Of a DNA stretch of 64,000 bases, positions 1 to 10,236 are shown piece after piece. The position numbers were made by a program, and so were the translations under genes. Within the stretch, counting starts at the first letter, position 1. Every line of letters starts with the position of its first letter. This DNA comes from Saturnia japonica. Taxonomy: Eukaryota > Arthropoda > Insecta > Lepidoptera > Saturniidae. Where the stretch lies: the NCBI GenBank assembly GCA_033032175.1, contig CM065321.1:8206501-8270500 (forward strand), given 5' to 3'. The notes under the pieces were generated by a model. It did not search any database. It was not told the origin of the DNA and saw only the letters and a program-made list of their open reading frames with translations.

Positions 1-929
1 ACATTGGCCGGAATACGGTTACACAGCTTCAAAGTACAGCAAAGTTATGACGGTATCACGTTTTGTCCTTTATTTATTTATATATAAGTACTAGGCTTTT
101 CCCGCGGCTTCGCTCGCCTAGATATTTAATACAAATTTCTGGAGAATATTTGAATCTGTACGCGCCGAAACTAAAAATATTTTTTTTTGTTCACACAATG
201 CTAAAATCGTGATAAAAAATGGGAAGGTGGGGGTGTGAAAATTTGGAGTTATAGGTATTTTTTGCTGCCAAATAAAAAAAATGACAAAAAAATTACAAAA
301 AATAGAAAAAAAATTGATAGGAACACTCTAATCACCTAGCGGTATGAAATATACTTTACGTAATATTCTCATACCTATCAAATGTACACAAAAAAAAGTC
401 GGTCCTACTATTTCGAAGGAGTGCGACCACAAACATCGTGACACGAGATTTTTATATAGAAGATAAACATATATTCTAACATGACAGCGAACTTCGAAGA
501 ACGAATTCTAAATTTTACTATTCTCTGCTATAACTAAGCCTCTTTCTACACTGTTTTGATTCTAATAGTCAAATAAATAAATTATAATATATTAATAATT
601 AAACTAATAAATTAAATAATAATATATTTACTTAAATGTAAAGTATTTTGAAAGTAACAGTTTATTAATTAATTAAACGTTTTGTAAATTCTCTGAGCGA
701 CTGAAACAAGACAACACTTATTGTACAGTTTTGTAAAGCATTCATTACCTTTCAATTAACGTTATCAAAACTGACATCATTAGCATAGTTTCAATTACAA
801 TTTAGCTCGACGAAAATTTTAAATCGTGTCGCGATTCAATTAAGGTTCGTAAAATGATCCAACAGTTTAATGTTTTATGAAATATTATAAAGTATCAACA
901 GATATAACCTTTTGTGTTACTTCTCAGTA
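1..929. other. AT-rich non-coding DNA with repeat pieces
   Basis: No gene is supported here. Bases 1-40 match part of dispersed repeat F, also seen near 52.55 and 62.25 kb. A CTAG followed by a GC-rich segment (cccgcggcttcgctcg) at 91-116 resembles, in reverse orientation, the hairpin-CTAG terminus of lepidopteran Helitron-like elements. The rest is A/T-rich with poly-A runs. Confidence 0.4.
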
Positions 930-1310
930 GTTATTTCTATCCCGTAATTTTATTTTTACTCATATTTTTGACAATTCATAAGACGGTTCAATTGTGGATT
1001 GACATGTATTTATTTCCCTCGTACAGTTTTGATCAAAATCGTTTGAAAATTATTATTCCTTTCCACGATTTCTAATGCATTATTAAAAATTCTTATACCC
1101 TTTCAATTATGGTATGATATATGGTCCCCGTGTACAAAATTTGATCAGAATCGGTTAAGAACTGATGAAAATGAAATTTTTTTGAACTTTTTTATTTTAT
1201 TTCTAGAATTAATATTGACAATTCTTTTAGCTCATTAATTATATAATTATTTATACTTCCTGGTACTAAATTATATCAAAATCGGATTAGAATTAATGGA
1301 AATAGTTTTT
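930..1310 (+). repeat. Dispersed repeat shared with the right end of the window
   Basis: This segment matches 63480-63840 in the same orientation. Both carry the ordered blocks tttttactcatat, atcaaaatcg, tttctaatgcattatta, caaaatttgatcagaat and gatgaaaat, with scattered substitutions and small indels. It is non-coding and probably the body of a non-autonomous element; the class is unresolved. Confidence 0.65.
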
Positions 1311-2269
1311 TTTTTTGGAAATTATTTTGACGGGACAACGTCTTATAATTCGATGGAGCCGGCTGCAGGCACGAAAAAACATGACTTATGCGGCGTTACC
1401 TCACTCTGAGGCGTTCCATTTAAGGCTTGAAGTGCAAGCGAGAGCGCGGAACGAGCGACAGAGAGGCACAATCGGCTTCCGCGTTCGGCCCTTTCATTTC
1501 CCACTTTTCCTATCATCGTCCTATTCTCAACAGAATAACACAAATTGTAAGAAGTTAAATATCACACATGTTTAAAAGTTGTAAAACAATTGCTCAAAGC
1601 ACATTCATACTTGTAAAAACTATGTACATTTAAAAAAAAAATTGACATAATTGTATTTATGCGTACAAATAAATGTAACTTGATCAATTCAATTGTCATT
1701 TCCATTTACCTCCTTCTCTATATCCATACAAAATATCTTTCAAACAAATAAAATTAAAATTTTCTTTTGAAAAATGATACCATTCCATCAGTATTTTCTT
1801 ATGACGTTCTCACGTTCAACTATCGTTAGTAAACCCCGACTTTACAGACAACCGATTTTTTTTACTATAATTTCTAAAACTAATATTGAAATTCCTTATT
1901 CTCTATCAATTGACCAATGATATAAGTAGGTAAGCAACCCGAGTAAAAAATTTCATAAGAATCGGTCAAGCTGTTTTTGAGTTAAAATTGAGTCGTTTCA
2001 TACGTTTTTAATATTCGGATTATAATATTGTATAAACACGTATATTTATCATTAAAAATAGATGTTTGATTTCCTGATTGTAGATTTTCTATCTATATTC
2101 TTAACACTAGCAAAGAATTACTGTAAAATTTTCTTATTCATTCATATTGTTGTACCTAATGGTAAAATTTGCAGGACGCTCAAAAATATCTAAATAGGTC
2201 CTTACTTATTGAAATTTTCGATTTATATGGAAAAAGTAAAACGAAAAAAATATTATGAAATTATATATT
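1311..2269. other. Non-coding stretch, no gene seen
   Basis: A locally GC-richer block lies at about 1345-1510, inside a short open frame that resembles no family I know. The remainder is A/T-rich. Nothing supports a gene. Confidence 0.4.
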
Positions 2270-2756
2270 TAATCAATCGAAGTATTTGCCATTATTATCT
2301 ATGTACTTTCGCCACTTTATAGGTAGTTCATTGATTTCATTGTTGAAAAAATTGTAGGAACGAGAATCATTAAAATCTTTGAAAGCGGGTTGGACAGCCT
2401 CATCGAAATTTATGTTTTTCCTTTCAAGAAATTGTCCAAATTCCGCAAAAAGTGGTAGTCTGTTGAAACATGGTCCGGGGAGTATGGTGAGTATCAGAAG
2501 CATTCCAACCGCAGTATTTTTAGTTTTTCAACCGCAATTTCGCGACCGTCTGTCGTGAAGTATGGGGTCTAACGTTGTCCTGAAACAGGAGTGAGCTAGA
2601 GAGATTGACTAGTCTCGGTTGTTTAACGGCTAGCTTTTCCATGATCGTTTGCAATTGTTGATAATACAGATCTGCTGTTATCGTCTGGCCAGATCTTAAG
2701 AACCTGAAGTGTAAGACACCAGCACTGGTCCACCAAACACACATCAGTACCTTTTT
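2270..2756 (-). pseudogene. Decayed mariner transposase, C-terminal half
   Basis: Two neighbouring reading frames on the - strand together give the second half of a mariner (DD34D-type) transposase. The upstream part carries KKVLMCVWW and a catalytic-Asp block FQDNVRPHTS. After a frameshift near 2500-2520 the SPYSPD...TDYHF block is readable in another frame, followed by a tail ending in INELPIKWRKYIDNNGKYFD. A stop codon lies just upstream of KKVLM, and no inverted repeat was found. The N-terminal DNA-binding half is missing, so this is a dead remnant. Confidence 0.8.
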
Positions 2757-3106
2757 CTAAGTCAACTTTCGTTTGTTAAGTTTTTCCATTTTTGAAAAAA
2801 AAACTATGTCAAAGAAAAACTAAATGGTGCGAAAACAAATAAACCACTAAATTCGAAAACAAATACACAAGCCTAAATTTGAAATAAATTTGAATTTAGA
2901 ATTCCTAACCAAACGCCAGATATTAGACATCAAAGCGGCCAGATCAACAAAACGCTAATTTCATATGTAAGAATATATACGCTACTTTGATAATGAAAAC
3001 AAACGTGAGTAACCTGTAGGAAATAAAATATCAACTTAAAATTCTTAGAAAAAATAATATTAAAATTTCAACCGTAATATGAATAATACATATTATGTGA
3101 TTAATA

Positions 3107-3137
3107 CAAGGTGTCCAGAAAGGGTATCGGGTATTTG
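3107..3137 (+). repeat. Left terminal inverted repeat, 31 bp
   Basis: It pairs with 4380-4410 with one mismatch (G versus A at the seventh base). It begins CAAGGTGTCC directly after a TA dinucleotide. Confidence 0.93.
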
Positions 3138-3222
3138 TTTTCGCGCCATATTCGAAACGGGGCGTCTAAAGGGTACGGGGAGTGGTTCGTGGCGTCCGCC
3201 ATTTTGTGGAGTTTTAGTCACG

Positions 3223-4303
3223 ATGGAACAGTACTCGGGGACGCATCGCGCATTTTGCGTACGAGCGTATTATCGTAATGGTGACTCAATAGCGACTGCT
3301 CAACGTCTCTATCGTGCGGAATATCGTACACGCCACGCGCCAAGTGACGATAGCATTAGGAAATGGATCAGGATGTTCGAGAATACAGGTGCGACAGTTA
3401 AAATTCAAAACTCTGGTCGTCCTCGTTCAGTTCGCGATGAAGAAACAATTGAAGAAGTTGAGGCGTCGGTTCGTCAAAATTCGTCTTTATCCATCCAAAA
3501 GCGAAGCCAAGCATTGAACATCAAAAAATCGTCTTTACATTCGATTTTAAAGAAAGACTTACATCTAAAAGCCTATAAAATTCAATTGGTTCAAGAATTG
3601 AAGGATACGGACTATGCTAATCGACTGAATTTTGCGAACGACATGCTGCAGCGATTTAACAACTTTAACAACATACTGTTCAGTGACGAAGCAAATTTTC
3701 ACCTGAATGGTCATGTTAATAAGCAGAATTGTCGGTACTGGGCAGTGGAGAATCCGAGACGAAAGCATGAACGACCCCTGCATAGCCCAAAGGTCGTTGT
3801 TTGGGCCGCTATGTCTGCTAAAGGCATAATTGGTCCTTATTTTCATGAAGATCAACGAGGCCGAGCAATTAATGTGAATAGTGACCGTTATTGCGATATG
3901 TTGCGAAATTTTTTGGTCCCAGAGTTGCAGGAGTTTGCAGGTTTCAACTCAAGAACGTGGTTCAACTCAAGATGGGGCCACTTGCCATACCTCAAATGAC
4001 TCAATGGAAGTTGTTAACGAATTATTCCCTAATAAAGTCATTTCGCGAAGGGGTAACATCAACTGGCCTCCCAGAAGCCCCGACCTTAGCCCGCTTGACT
4101 ATTTTGCATGGGGATACCTTAAAAGTAAGGTTTATCAAAACAATCCGACGAATCTAACCCAGTTAAAGCAAAACATCAGGTCAGAAATGGCAGCAATATC
4201 GATAGCTATGTGTAAACGTGTTATCGCCAAAGTTCGTTTCCGTTTAGAAGAGTGCCAGCAACGTAACGGTCATCATTTGGATAACATCATCTTTTCCAAA
4301 TAA
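3223..4303 (+). pseudogene. Tc1/mariner-type DDE transposase with one frameshift
   Basis: I chose the ATG at 3223 because the upstream part of the open frame lies in or outside the inverted repeat. Residues 1 to about 110 form the helix-turn-helix DNA-binding region, including the GRPRSV linker. The catalytic core follows: ILFSDEANFH (first Asp at residue 155), then QNCRYW and VVWAAMS. A one-base frameshift near 3955-3973 moves the rest into the next frame, where the second Asp block DGATCH and the third block SPDLSPLDYFAWGYLK are readable. There are 41 residues between the second and third Asp, rather than the 34 of classical mariner. The two frames would total about 360 residues, the usual family size. 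The frameshift sits beside a short duplication (ttcaactcaaga occurs twice within about 30 bp), which may have caused it. Confidence 0.88.
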
Positions 4304-4379
4304 TTCTCCAATTGATATACGAATAATAAACAATAAACTTTTTTATTGCATACAAATAATTTTTGTTTCATTGAACTTA

Positions 4380-4410
4380 CAAATACCCGATACCCTTTCT
4401 GGATACCTTG
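4380..4410 (-). repeat. Right terminal inverted repeat, 31 bp
   Basis: This is the reverse complement of 3107-3137 with one mismatch. It ends GGATACCTTG directly before TA. Confidence 0.93.
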
Positions 4411-4412
4411 TA

Positions 4413-5334
4413 GAAAATACTTCAAACGAGAATAGATACAAATTAGGTACCTATGTTTAACTTTAAATTCGTTGTAAATATTCGTCATAATTTTGGGACG
4501 GTGTTTCAAAAAATTTATTAACTGTTAAAATTGATAATATTTGAAAAATATACTAGATATGTAAATAAATTATTTGAAGGTAATCAATCCCGCTTAATAT
4601 CTCTTAACCCCAATATAAAGCTTCAGTCAAATTTGAAGTAATTCCATTTAATGAAGATGATTGCGACTTAGTTATTCATCATCTTAACAATTTATAAAAC
4701 GAATACTTCGAGTAACTTAATATTCGGGTTAAATATAAATTCTCAGTATATATAAATGAAAAAAATATTGTTCAAACACGTAAAGCGCGAAACACCCTTT
4801 TCAAAAAATTCCAAGCACAACTTTTTATACACCCGTATCAAAAACTTTCGTATTAAGATTTGATATCCAATGATAACTGACAAAGTCACATTATTATATA
4901 GATACATTTCAATGCTTTAAATACCCGCATTCAACTTATTACTAGTATATTGAAGATTTCAAGCAAATTTACAAATAAAGTAAACCAATAACAATGTCAG
5001 CGTGTCAGTTAGGAAAGCCTGTCGCTTACAATACTAACCTTAACATTAATAGTTTTCCTTAACTTAAATAACTGTTATTTAGTTTATTACACAGTTCAAA
5101 TTTCATGCTATGCTAACACCTGAATTTGCACCTTTATTTGAAACGGCTCTTGTATTACAAAGTTAGGGTTAGTTTTGAACTCTAAATTCGCTTTTACTGC
5201 TAAATACCGAGTTTAAATTTATTAAAACTTTGTAAGCAAATACAGTTAAATACCAAATGTAATAGGCATAATTCCAAAAAGCACATTTTCAGCCCTAATT
5301 ACTTATATAATTTAAAGTGAATAGGTGTATTATA
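4413..5334. other. AT-rich non-coding stretch
   Basis: No open frame of interest, RNA gene or inverted repeat was recognised. Confidence 0.4.
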
Positions 5335-5490
5335 GTTAACAAAAATATAGATAGAGAACGATTGTTAAAGGCCCTAAGAATAGCTAAACTTAAATGGTAA
5401 TGGGTGGGACACGTAGCTCGTAGAACGGATTTCCGATGGGTCCGAAGAGTTCTCGAGTGGTGGCCACGTACAAAGATGAACCAACGACCT
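5335..5490 (+). pseudogene. LINE ORF2 C-terminal fragment (RTE/endonuclease-reverse transcriptase type)
   Basis: Translated on the + strand, this gives about 52 residues with the sequence IAKLKW*WVGHVARRTD, followed by RWVRRVLEWWPRT. That matches the C-terminal motif of many insect non-LTR retrotransposons (IAKLKWQWAGHVARR...VLEWRPR). One internal stop replaces the expected Gln (CAA to TAA). No reverse transcriptase core or 3' tail remains nearby. It is an old, truncated remnant; the exact clade is not settled. Confidence 0.7.
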
Positions 5491-6040
5491 TTATTTGTAA
5501 AATATAAGCTTGTAAAATTTGTTGAATAGAATCTATTAATTAAATTAACATTTTTGAACACAAAAATTAGTCTAAACAAAAAAAACAAACTAGGGGCAAT
5601 AAGCTCAGTATTTTAATTATAATGAATTTTACTTAACATAATGAAAATTGACTGTTATTCTAAAGTTGTCAATGAAACTCTTTTAAATATAAATAAATAA
5701 TAGTAACTAATAATAGTTTAAAATAAAAGTTTAGTAGTTTTAATAGTAACACGGCAAATAACGGGACTGTAACTGATTGTAACCACAGTGCAATCCAAAA
5801 ATAATAGTATTAGACTTTTCTTATTTCAGTTGCAAAGGTTGTTTTTCATTATAATCCACTTTATTTAGTTAGCACAACCAATTTGTTTCGTAGCTCAATG
5901 CTGACTGTCTGTCCTTTCTTGTCGAACATAAAAAGTAAACGACATTTCCTCTCAACTAACGGAAGTCAAACTGAGCTACTAAAATTAAATATAATAAAAC
6001 AATATGTAAATCTAGACATATTCTAAAAATACAAGTTAAT
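5491..6040. other. Non-coding stretch
   Basis: A/T-rich sequence; no feature recognised. Confidence 0.35.
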
Positions 6041-6395
6041 AACAATATGTTTTATGATAGATTAAACAATAATTATAACATTTTATTTTGTGCAAACTAC
6101 CGCCATGATCGATATGTTTTAATAGAATTCTCAACTTGTTTTTCATGAATGAGATAATTATATTTAGAAAATACGTAATATTTATTTAAAATTAAAACTA
6201 TATCTTTCATCAAGATAACAATATATGTATGTTTTATGGTATATTAAACAAGAATTATAATGTTATTTTGTACAAACTTCCATCATGATCGATATGTTTT
6301 AGTAGAATTCTCAACTTGTTTTTCGTGAATACCGCAAATTAGGAAATACGCAATATTTATTAAAAATTAAAACTATTCTTTTCATCAAGCTAACA
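6041..6395. repeat. Two-copy tandem duplication, about 176 bp per unit
   Basis: The first unit starts at 6041 and the second at about 6217. Both run through atgttttatg, acaaactncc, catgatcgatatgtttta, gaattctcaacttgtttttc and cgnaatatttatt in the same order. The units differ by scattered substitutions and small indels, so the duplication is not recent. It is non-coding. Confidence 0.8.
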
Positions 6396-6955
6396 ATAGT
6401 GACCATCGAAAGATCAGCAATCCATAATGCTGGCCTACGAGCTTCTCGATAGCTAGATGTACACTAGTTGATCCCAAAATGCGACAAACAATTAGAGAGT
6501 CTACGTGAAGGGTTTATTACCATGTGCATTGTAGCCGCGACCCCATTGGGTGCAGATATCTATTCTAACCCTTTACAGGATACAATGATGTTTGTTATAA
6601 GTAAAAAAGTGGCTCCTCAGAAGTAATATAACTTTCAAGTAATGCACGTGACCGACCTTCGACGTGACAAGTGTTCGCTCGGCTCGCTACCGTTCTCTGG
6701 ACGATATGTATCCTATAAACATACTATTGTGGATAACGAAGGCGGCAGCATGGCGGTATCGGTTTCAGCGATCGGTAACTTCTTTATGAGACGCCATTTA
6801 CTTATAACATTAATGACTGGATATAATTATATTGGCTGTTCTCGGAAATCTACACGCCTAAGCGTGCCATTATGCCGAGTGTTACACCTGATGTATGGTG
6901 GTCGCTATCGAGTCGAACACAATTGTCGTATCCTACAAGTCAGCAAACTCACATA
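6396..6955 (+). repeat. Dispersed repeat F, copy 1
   Basis: Shares blocks with copies at 40165-40368 (accatcgaaagatc, gcgacaaac...) and at 52375-52755 and 56625-57290 (the block with tggtcgc, cacaattg and tcctac near its end). The short open frame inside (6642-6956) is not conserved between copies, so I do not call it a gene. The class of the repeat is unresolved. Confidence 0.55.
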
Positions 6956-8155
6956 ATTATATTACTTACTAAATTTTAGACTGTAATTATTATCATGAAA
7001 TTTGAAATTATTCATAGAACCTACCAGCACAAATGTATGTATGTGAAGTTTCATTTATTTTTGATATTGTGGTAAAACTTTGAATTTTATATTCAATAGT
7101 GGACATAAAATTAAACGTTGTGTGTGATATCTAATTTTCAAATAACTATTTATTTAATGATAGCGTTAGTAAGGAATCAGTACGTCCGCGAGCACGCTAA
7201 TGGCCTACGAGCTGATAAATCGACCGGGGCGGGACAATGATCGCTCCTAAAAGTTTTAACGACTATCCCAAATTACTACCCGCTGAACGAGTCTCGTTTA
7301 CGGTTTTTTCTGTATAGTGTAAGTGAACAGTTGTGTATATGTTAATAAATCTGTTGTTCTGTCTGTACATTTAATTTAAATTTTGCAAATTTCCTGATAT
7401 TCATCCTATATAAAGGTCACTGATCATAAATAATTCATTAATTTTTCTGTCTGTCTGTTCGAATATGTCCAGGTTTAACTCATAAGCAGTTTGAACGATT
7501 TTTATGAAATTTTGTACACAAGAAGCTTATGTCATTTGTTAATTTGATAGATTATAAAAAATTTCGACAATAGTTTTAGAAAACGTAGAAGAAAAATAAT
7601 CCTTTTTTTTGTTATTTGTTAACTGATATTAATGATTTTTTTTACATGGGACTTCACTTACACTTGTAAGCCATTCCATGATTAATAAGCTATAAGAATT
7701 GTCATTGTTGTGTTGTTGTAAAGAACCATAATTTTCAACCAATTTTGAGGAAAATTGTACATGGGAAATATGTCCCACAATTTTAAGACATTGTAAATTC
7801 TCAATAATATGATTAAATATAAAATTACGGGACGTAAGTAACTGCTACGTGGTAACAAACGCGTGCGTAAAAGATATCAATTATTTTATTGCATCTTATT
7901 TTATTAATTGGAACCCTAATAGTAAATTTGCTGACATAAAAAAATAACAATACTATAGAACGTGAAATGTATTTCTGCTGTGCGAAGCCAAATAGAACAT
8001 TGAGGCAATTTATTTGTTTGCGACAGAAAACTAAGAGATTGCCTTAAAACATCCCAAGATTCGTTGTTTTACATCTCATTTGCTCGGTAGTTGCATGCTG
8101 CTGTTTGTTTCGGCAACACCATTCCTTGAACTATTTTATTAATGAAGTAATTTAA
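6956..8155. other. Non-coding stretch with a GC-richer patch
   Basis: The patch at about 7180-7310 (cgaccggggcgggac) is GC-richer than its surroundings, without a recognised motif. 7430-7560 resembles the generic lepidopteran repeat that contains a run of ctgt units. No gene is supported. Confidence 0.35.
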
Positions 8156-8189
8156 ATGTTTTATTGCAATTTACTCTTAAGAGCTTATT

Positions 8190-8520
8190 ATTTTTTTATT
8201 CTTTATAGGTTTAGCGTTTGGCCAGAATATTACTTCAATCACTTGATGATAAGTAACGATGTGGCCCTATTGGACCTAATACAGTATCACGCTCAGCAAG
8301 TTAAGAACTGGGTCTCAAGTGTCTCTCTCAACACACCTATAGGTGCTTGGCGACAGATTTTCAACTTGAGTCTCGTATTTAGTCGGGTGGATATTGGAAA
8401 ATGCCATACCACCATGTGTTTCTTCATCGAAAGCTCAGGCTCCTTGTATGATACGAACCTGCGTCCATCGACGCGGTGTCCAAAGCAGCTACCACTGAGC
8501 CGTCCTTTGTTCAAAATGTT
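8190..8520 (+). repeat. Dispersed repeat B, copy 1
   Basis: Shares an ordered set of blocks with 19095-19435, 24190-24500 and 33188-33445: a tt-rich head, cgatgtggccc, tcaagtg, aggtgcttggcgacagattt, tttcatc, and a tail at about 8460-8510. Reverse-strand copies lie at 44100-44280 and 46505-46700. The short open frames inside it are not conserved. It is probably a non-autonomous interspersed element. Confidence 0.7.
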
Positions 8521-9540
8521 TTATTTTACTTTTAATTAAAAGAAGCTAATAATATTTTATGAAATATTTATTATTTAAAAAATAAATACCATAATTTGTG
8601 AAACTTAATTAACATTACTCATATCATTCAAAGCCTATAAGGCCTATAGGGCCCTTAAGGCTAACAATACAGTCAGTTCCTAAAAAAAGACATATAGAAA
8701 ATTATGCAGTTTATAAATGTAGGTAATATTGTTAAAATTTGTCTTCCAAATATCTATACTATATACTATAAAATAATAAAGCGGAAGGGGTTTTTTGTTT
8801 GAATATAAGATCCCATGGTATTTACACTGCTTTCATTTAGAATCCTAACCAGGCTCTAGAAAATAACTGTTTAATGACAAACATCAACTTAAATAACAAC
8901 AAAACAAATAAACTAATTACCGTAATTAACAAAACCAACACATTTTGCTACAAATGTGAAACAAAAACAATCAAGAATAGTATCAGGTGATGATAATTGG
9001 TGATAATTTAAGTATATAGTGCAAATTTATAGGTAATGAACGACTTTTAATATAGAAAAATAGGTAAATTGAAGTTTTAAAACTAATTCTGAATCGTATA
9101 TTTAAAAGTTAATGAAATCAAAACGGTAGGGTAAATCAAGGGTAAACATAATTTTATATCACAATTTGTTTTATCGATAGCTGTAGCGTTAAGGTCGAAA
9201 ATAAACCTACAGCTTGATGATTTCACTTCAATACAATGTCGTCTAAGTATGAAACTTTATTAACAAATATCTTTTGAACTGGGACGCCCGGGGTCGAGGT
9301 CAAAGGTTTTAAAACTTCGTTACCACCCCGGTAACGATACCTTTAAGTTTTAGCTTTACAACTCAAAACACAAAAAAGTTATGAAGAAAAGAAATTCCAT
9401 TTTCATACATTCAAATTTACCAGTCCATTTTATATAGTGTATAAGGTAAAAATCAAGCTTGAAATTGCTAAATAATTCGATAATATGATCGTTTTGACAA
9501 AACTGAATACTTAACTACTAAATAACAGATTTGATTTTTC
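8521..9540. other. Non-coding stretch with repeat fragments
   Basis: 8755-8800 (aataaagcggaagggg) resembles the start of the repeat at 61180. Nothing coding is seen. Confidence 0.35.
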
Positions 9541-9708
9541 TAAAATATTATGAAAGGGAGACTCCGAATTCCGGCCAATGTGAATCGGATCGACAAATTC
9601 TATATAAAAGCCAGAGTCTCGAGGAATAGTATAGGCTATCTAACATTAGGTTATAACTTTCAGCTAGCTTTAAATATCGATTTTTGTTAAGTAAGTTGGA
9701 AGTGAAAG
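9541..9708 (+). repeat. Left part of the Helitron-like repeat split by the LINE
   Basis: 9600-9695 (gtataggctatctaacattag ... tttttgttaagtaa) aligns with 61280-61348, and the alignment resumes at 15637 on the far side of the LINE (ttaatggttaatgatacgtaaataca). The older repeat was therefore cut in two by the LINE insertion. A short piece of repeat F lies at 9570-9590 in reverse. Confidence 0.65.
9696..9708. repeat. 13-bp target-site duplication (3' side of LINE)
   Basis: ttggaagtgaaag here is identical to 15624-15636. The two copies bracket the LINE exactly, next to its poly(A) tail (poly-T on the + strand). Confidence 0.95.
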
Positions 9709-9730
9709 TTTTTTTTTTTTTTTTTTTTTT
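9709..9730 (-). other. Poly(A) tail of the LINE (22 nt)
   Basis: A run of 22 T on the + strand sits between the target duplication and the conserved 3' UTR start (agatctgactacactgttag). An uninterrupted tail supports a young insertion. Confidence 0.93.
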
Positions 9731-10236
9731 AGATCTGACTACACTGTTAGCCTTAGGGGCCCTAAAGCCGCTGCGGCTTTTACAGCTTCACCGGACTTGG
9801 GGGCGAGCGCAGAGTGCACTCAGCCGCGAAAGTTTTGTGGACGACTCGCACGAGGGTGCCAAAGTGGCCGGACCTCGGCTCGGGCGGTCGTCGCGTTCGC
9901 AAATGGGTCGCGATCTAATCGAATCCCTACACCTACGATTCGAGCTAACTAAATATACACATAGGCATGTTCCCTTCCTCCTGGGAGGAAGGAAGGAACC
10001 ATGCGTATGTGTATTCAGTAATCGGAATGTTTCTACACTAACTAGCGCTAACTAACTAGCGTAAAAAAAGAAAAAAAAAAGGTCCCTCACAGAACCTATG
10101 TACCTGTGTGGTGTGCACGTGTGTATGTTCATACGTGAGTAGTGTTGTATGTAGGTAGCTAAGTGATGCACGTACAGTGTCACTTGTATCGCGCGGGCGG
10201 TTGCCTGACCCAAGGGTTTCACACCGAGGAACGGAC
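9731..10236 (-). other. 3' UTR of the Jockey LINE
   Basis: About 506 nt between the ORF2 stop and the poly(A) tail. The terminal 270 nt or so are shared with the truncated copies at 38.5 kb and 40.4-40.9 kb. The open frame on the opposite strand here is a by-product. Confidence 0.88.

Larger units (their letters stand above)
3107..4410 (+). mobile_element. Complete Tc1/mariner-superfamily transposon (DD41D spacing), 1304 bp
   Basis: The element is bounded by 31-bp terminal inverted repeats at 3107-3137 and 4380-4410, identical except for one base. TA dinucleotides flank it at 3105-3106 and 4411-4412, as expected for the TA target-site duplication of IS630/Tc1/mariner elements. It contains one transposase gene on the + strand that covers most of the interior. 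The near-perfect inverted repeats suggest a fairly recent insertion, but the transposase has a frameshift, so this copy could only move with an enzyme supplied from elsewhere. Confidence 0.92.

Noticed and set aside
1315..1575. 86-codon open frame as a gene
   Set aside because: No domain, overlaps an equally open frame on the other strand, and begins within A/T-rich repeat DNA.
6642..6956. 104-codon open frame as a gene
   Set aside because: It lies inside dispersed repeat F and the frame is not kept in the other copies.
8156..8539. 127-codon open frame as a gene
   Set aside because: It lies across repeat B; the same repeat at 19.1, 24.2 and 33.2 kb does not keep the frame.
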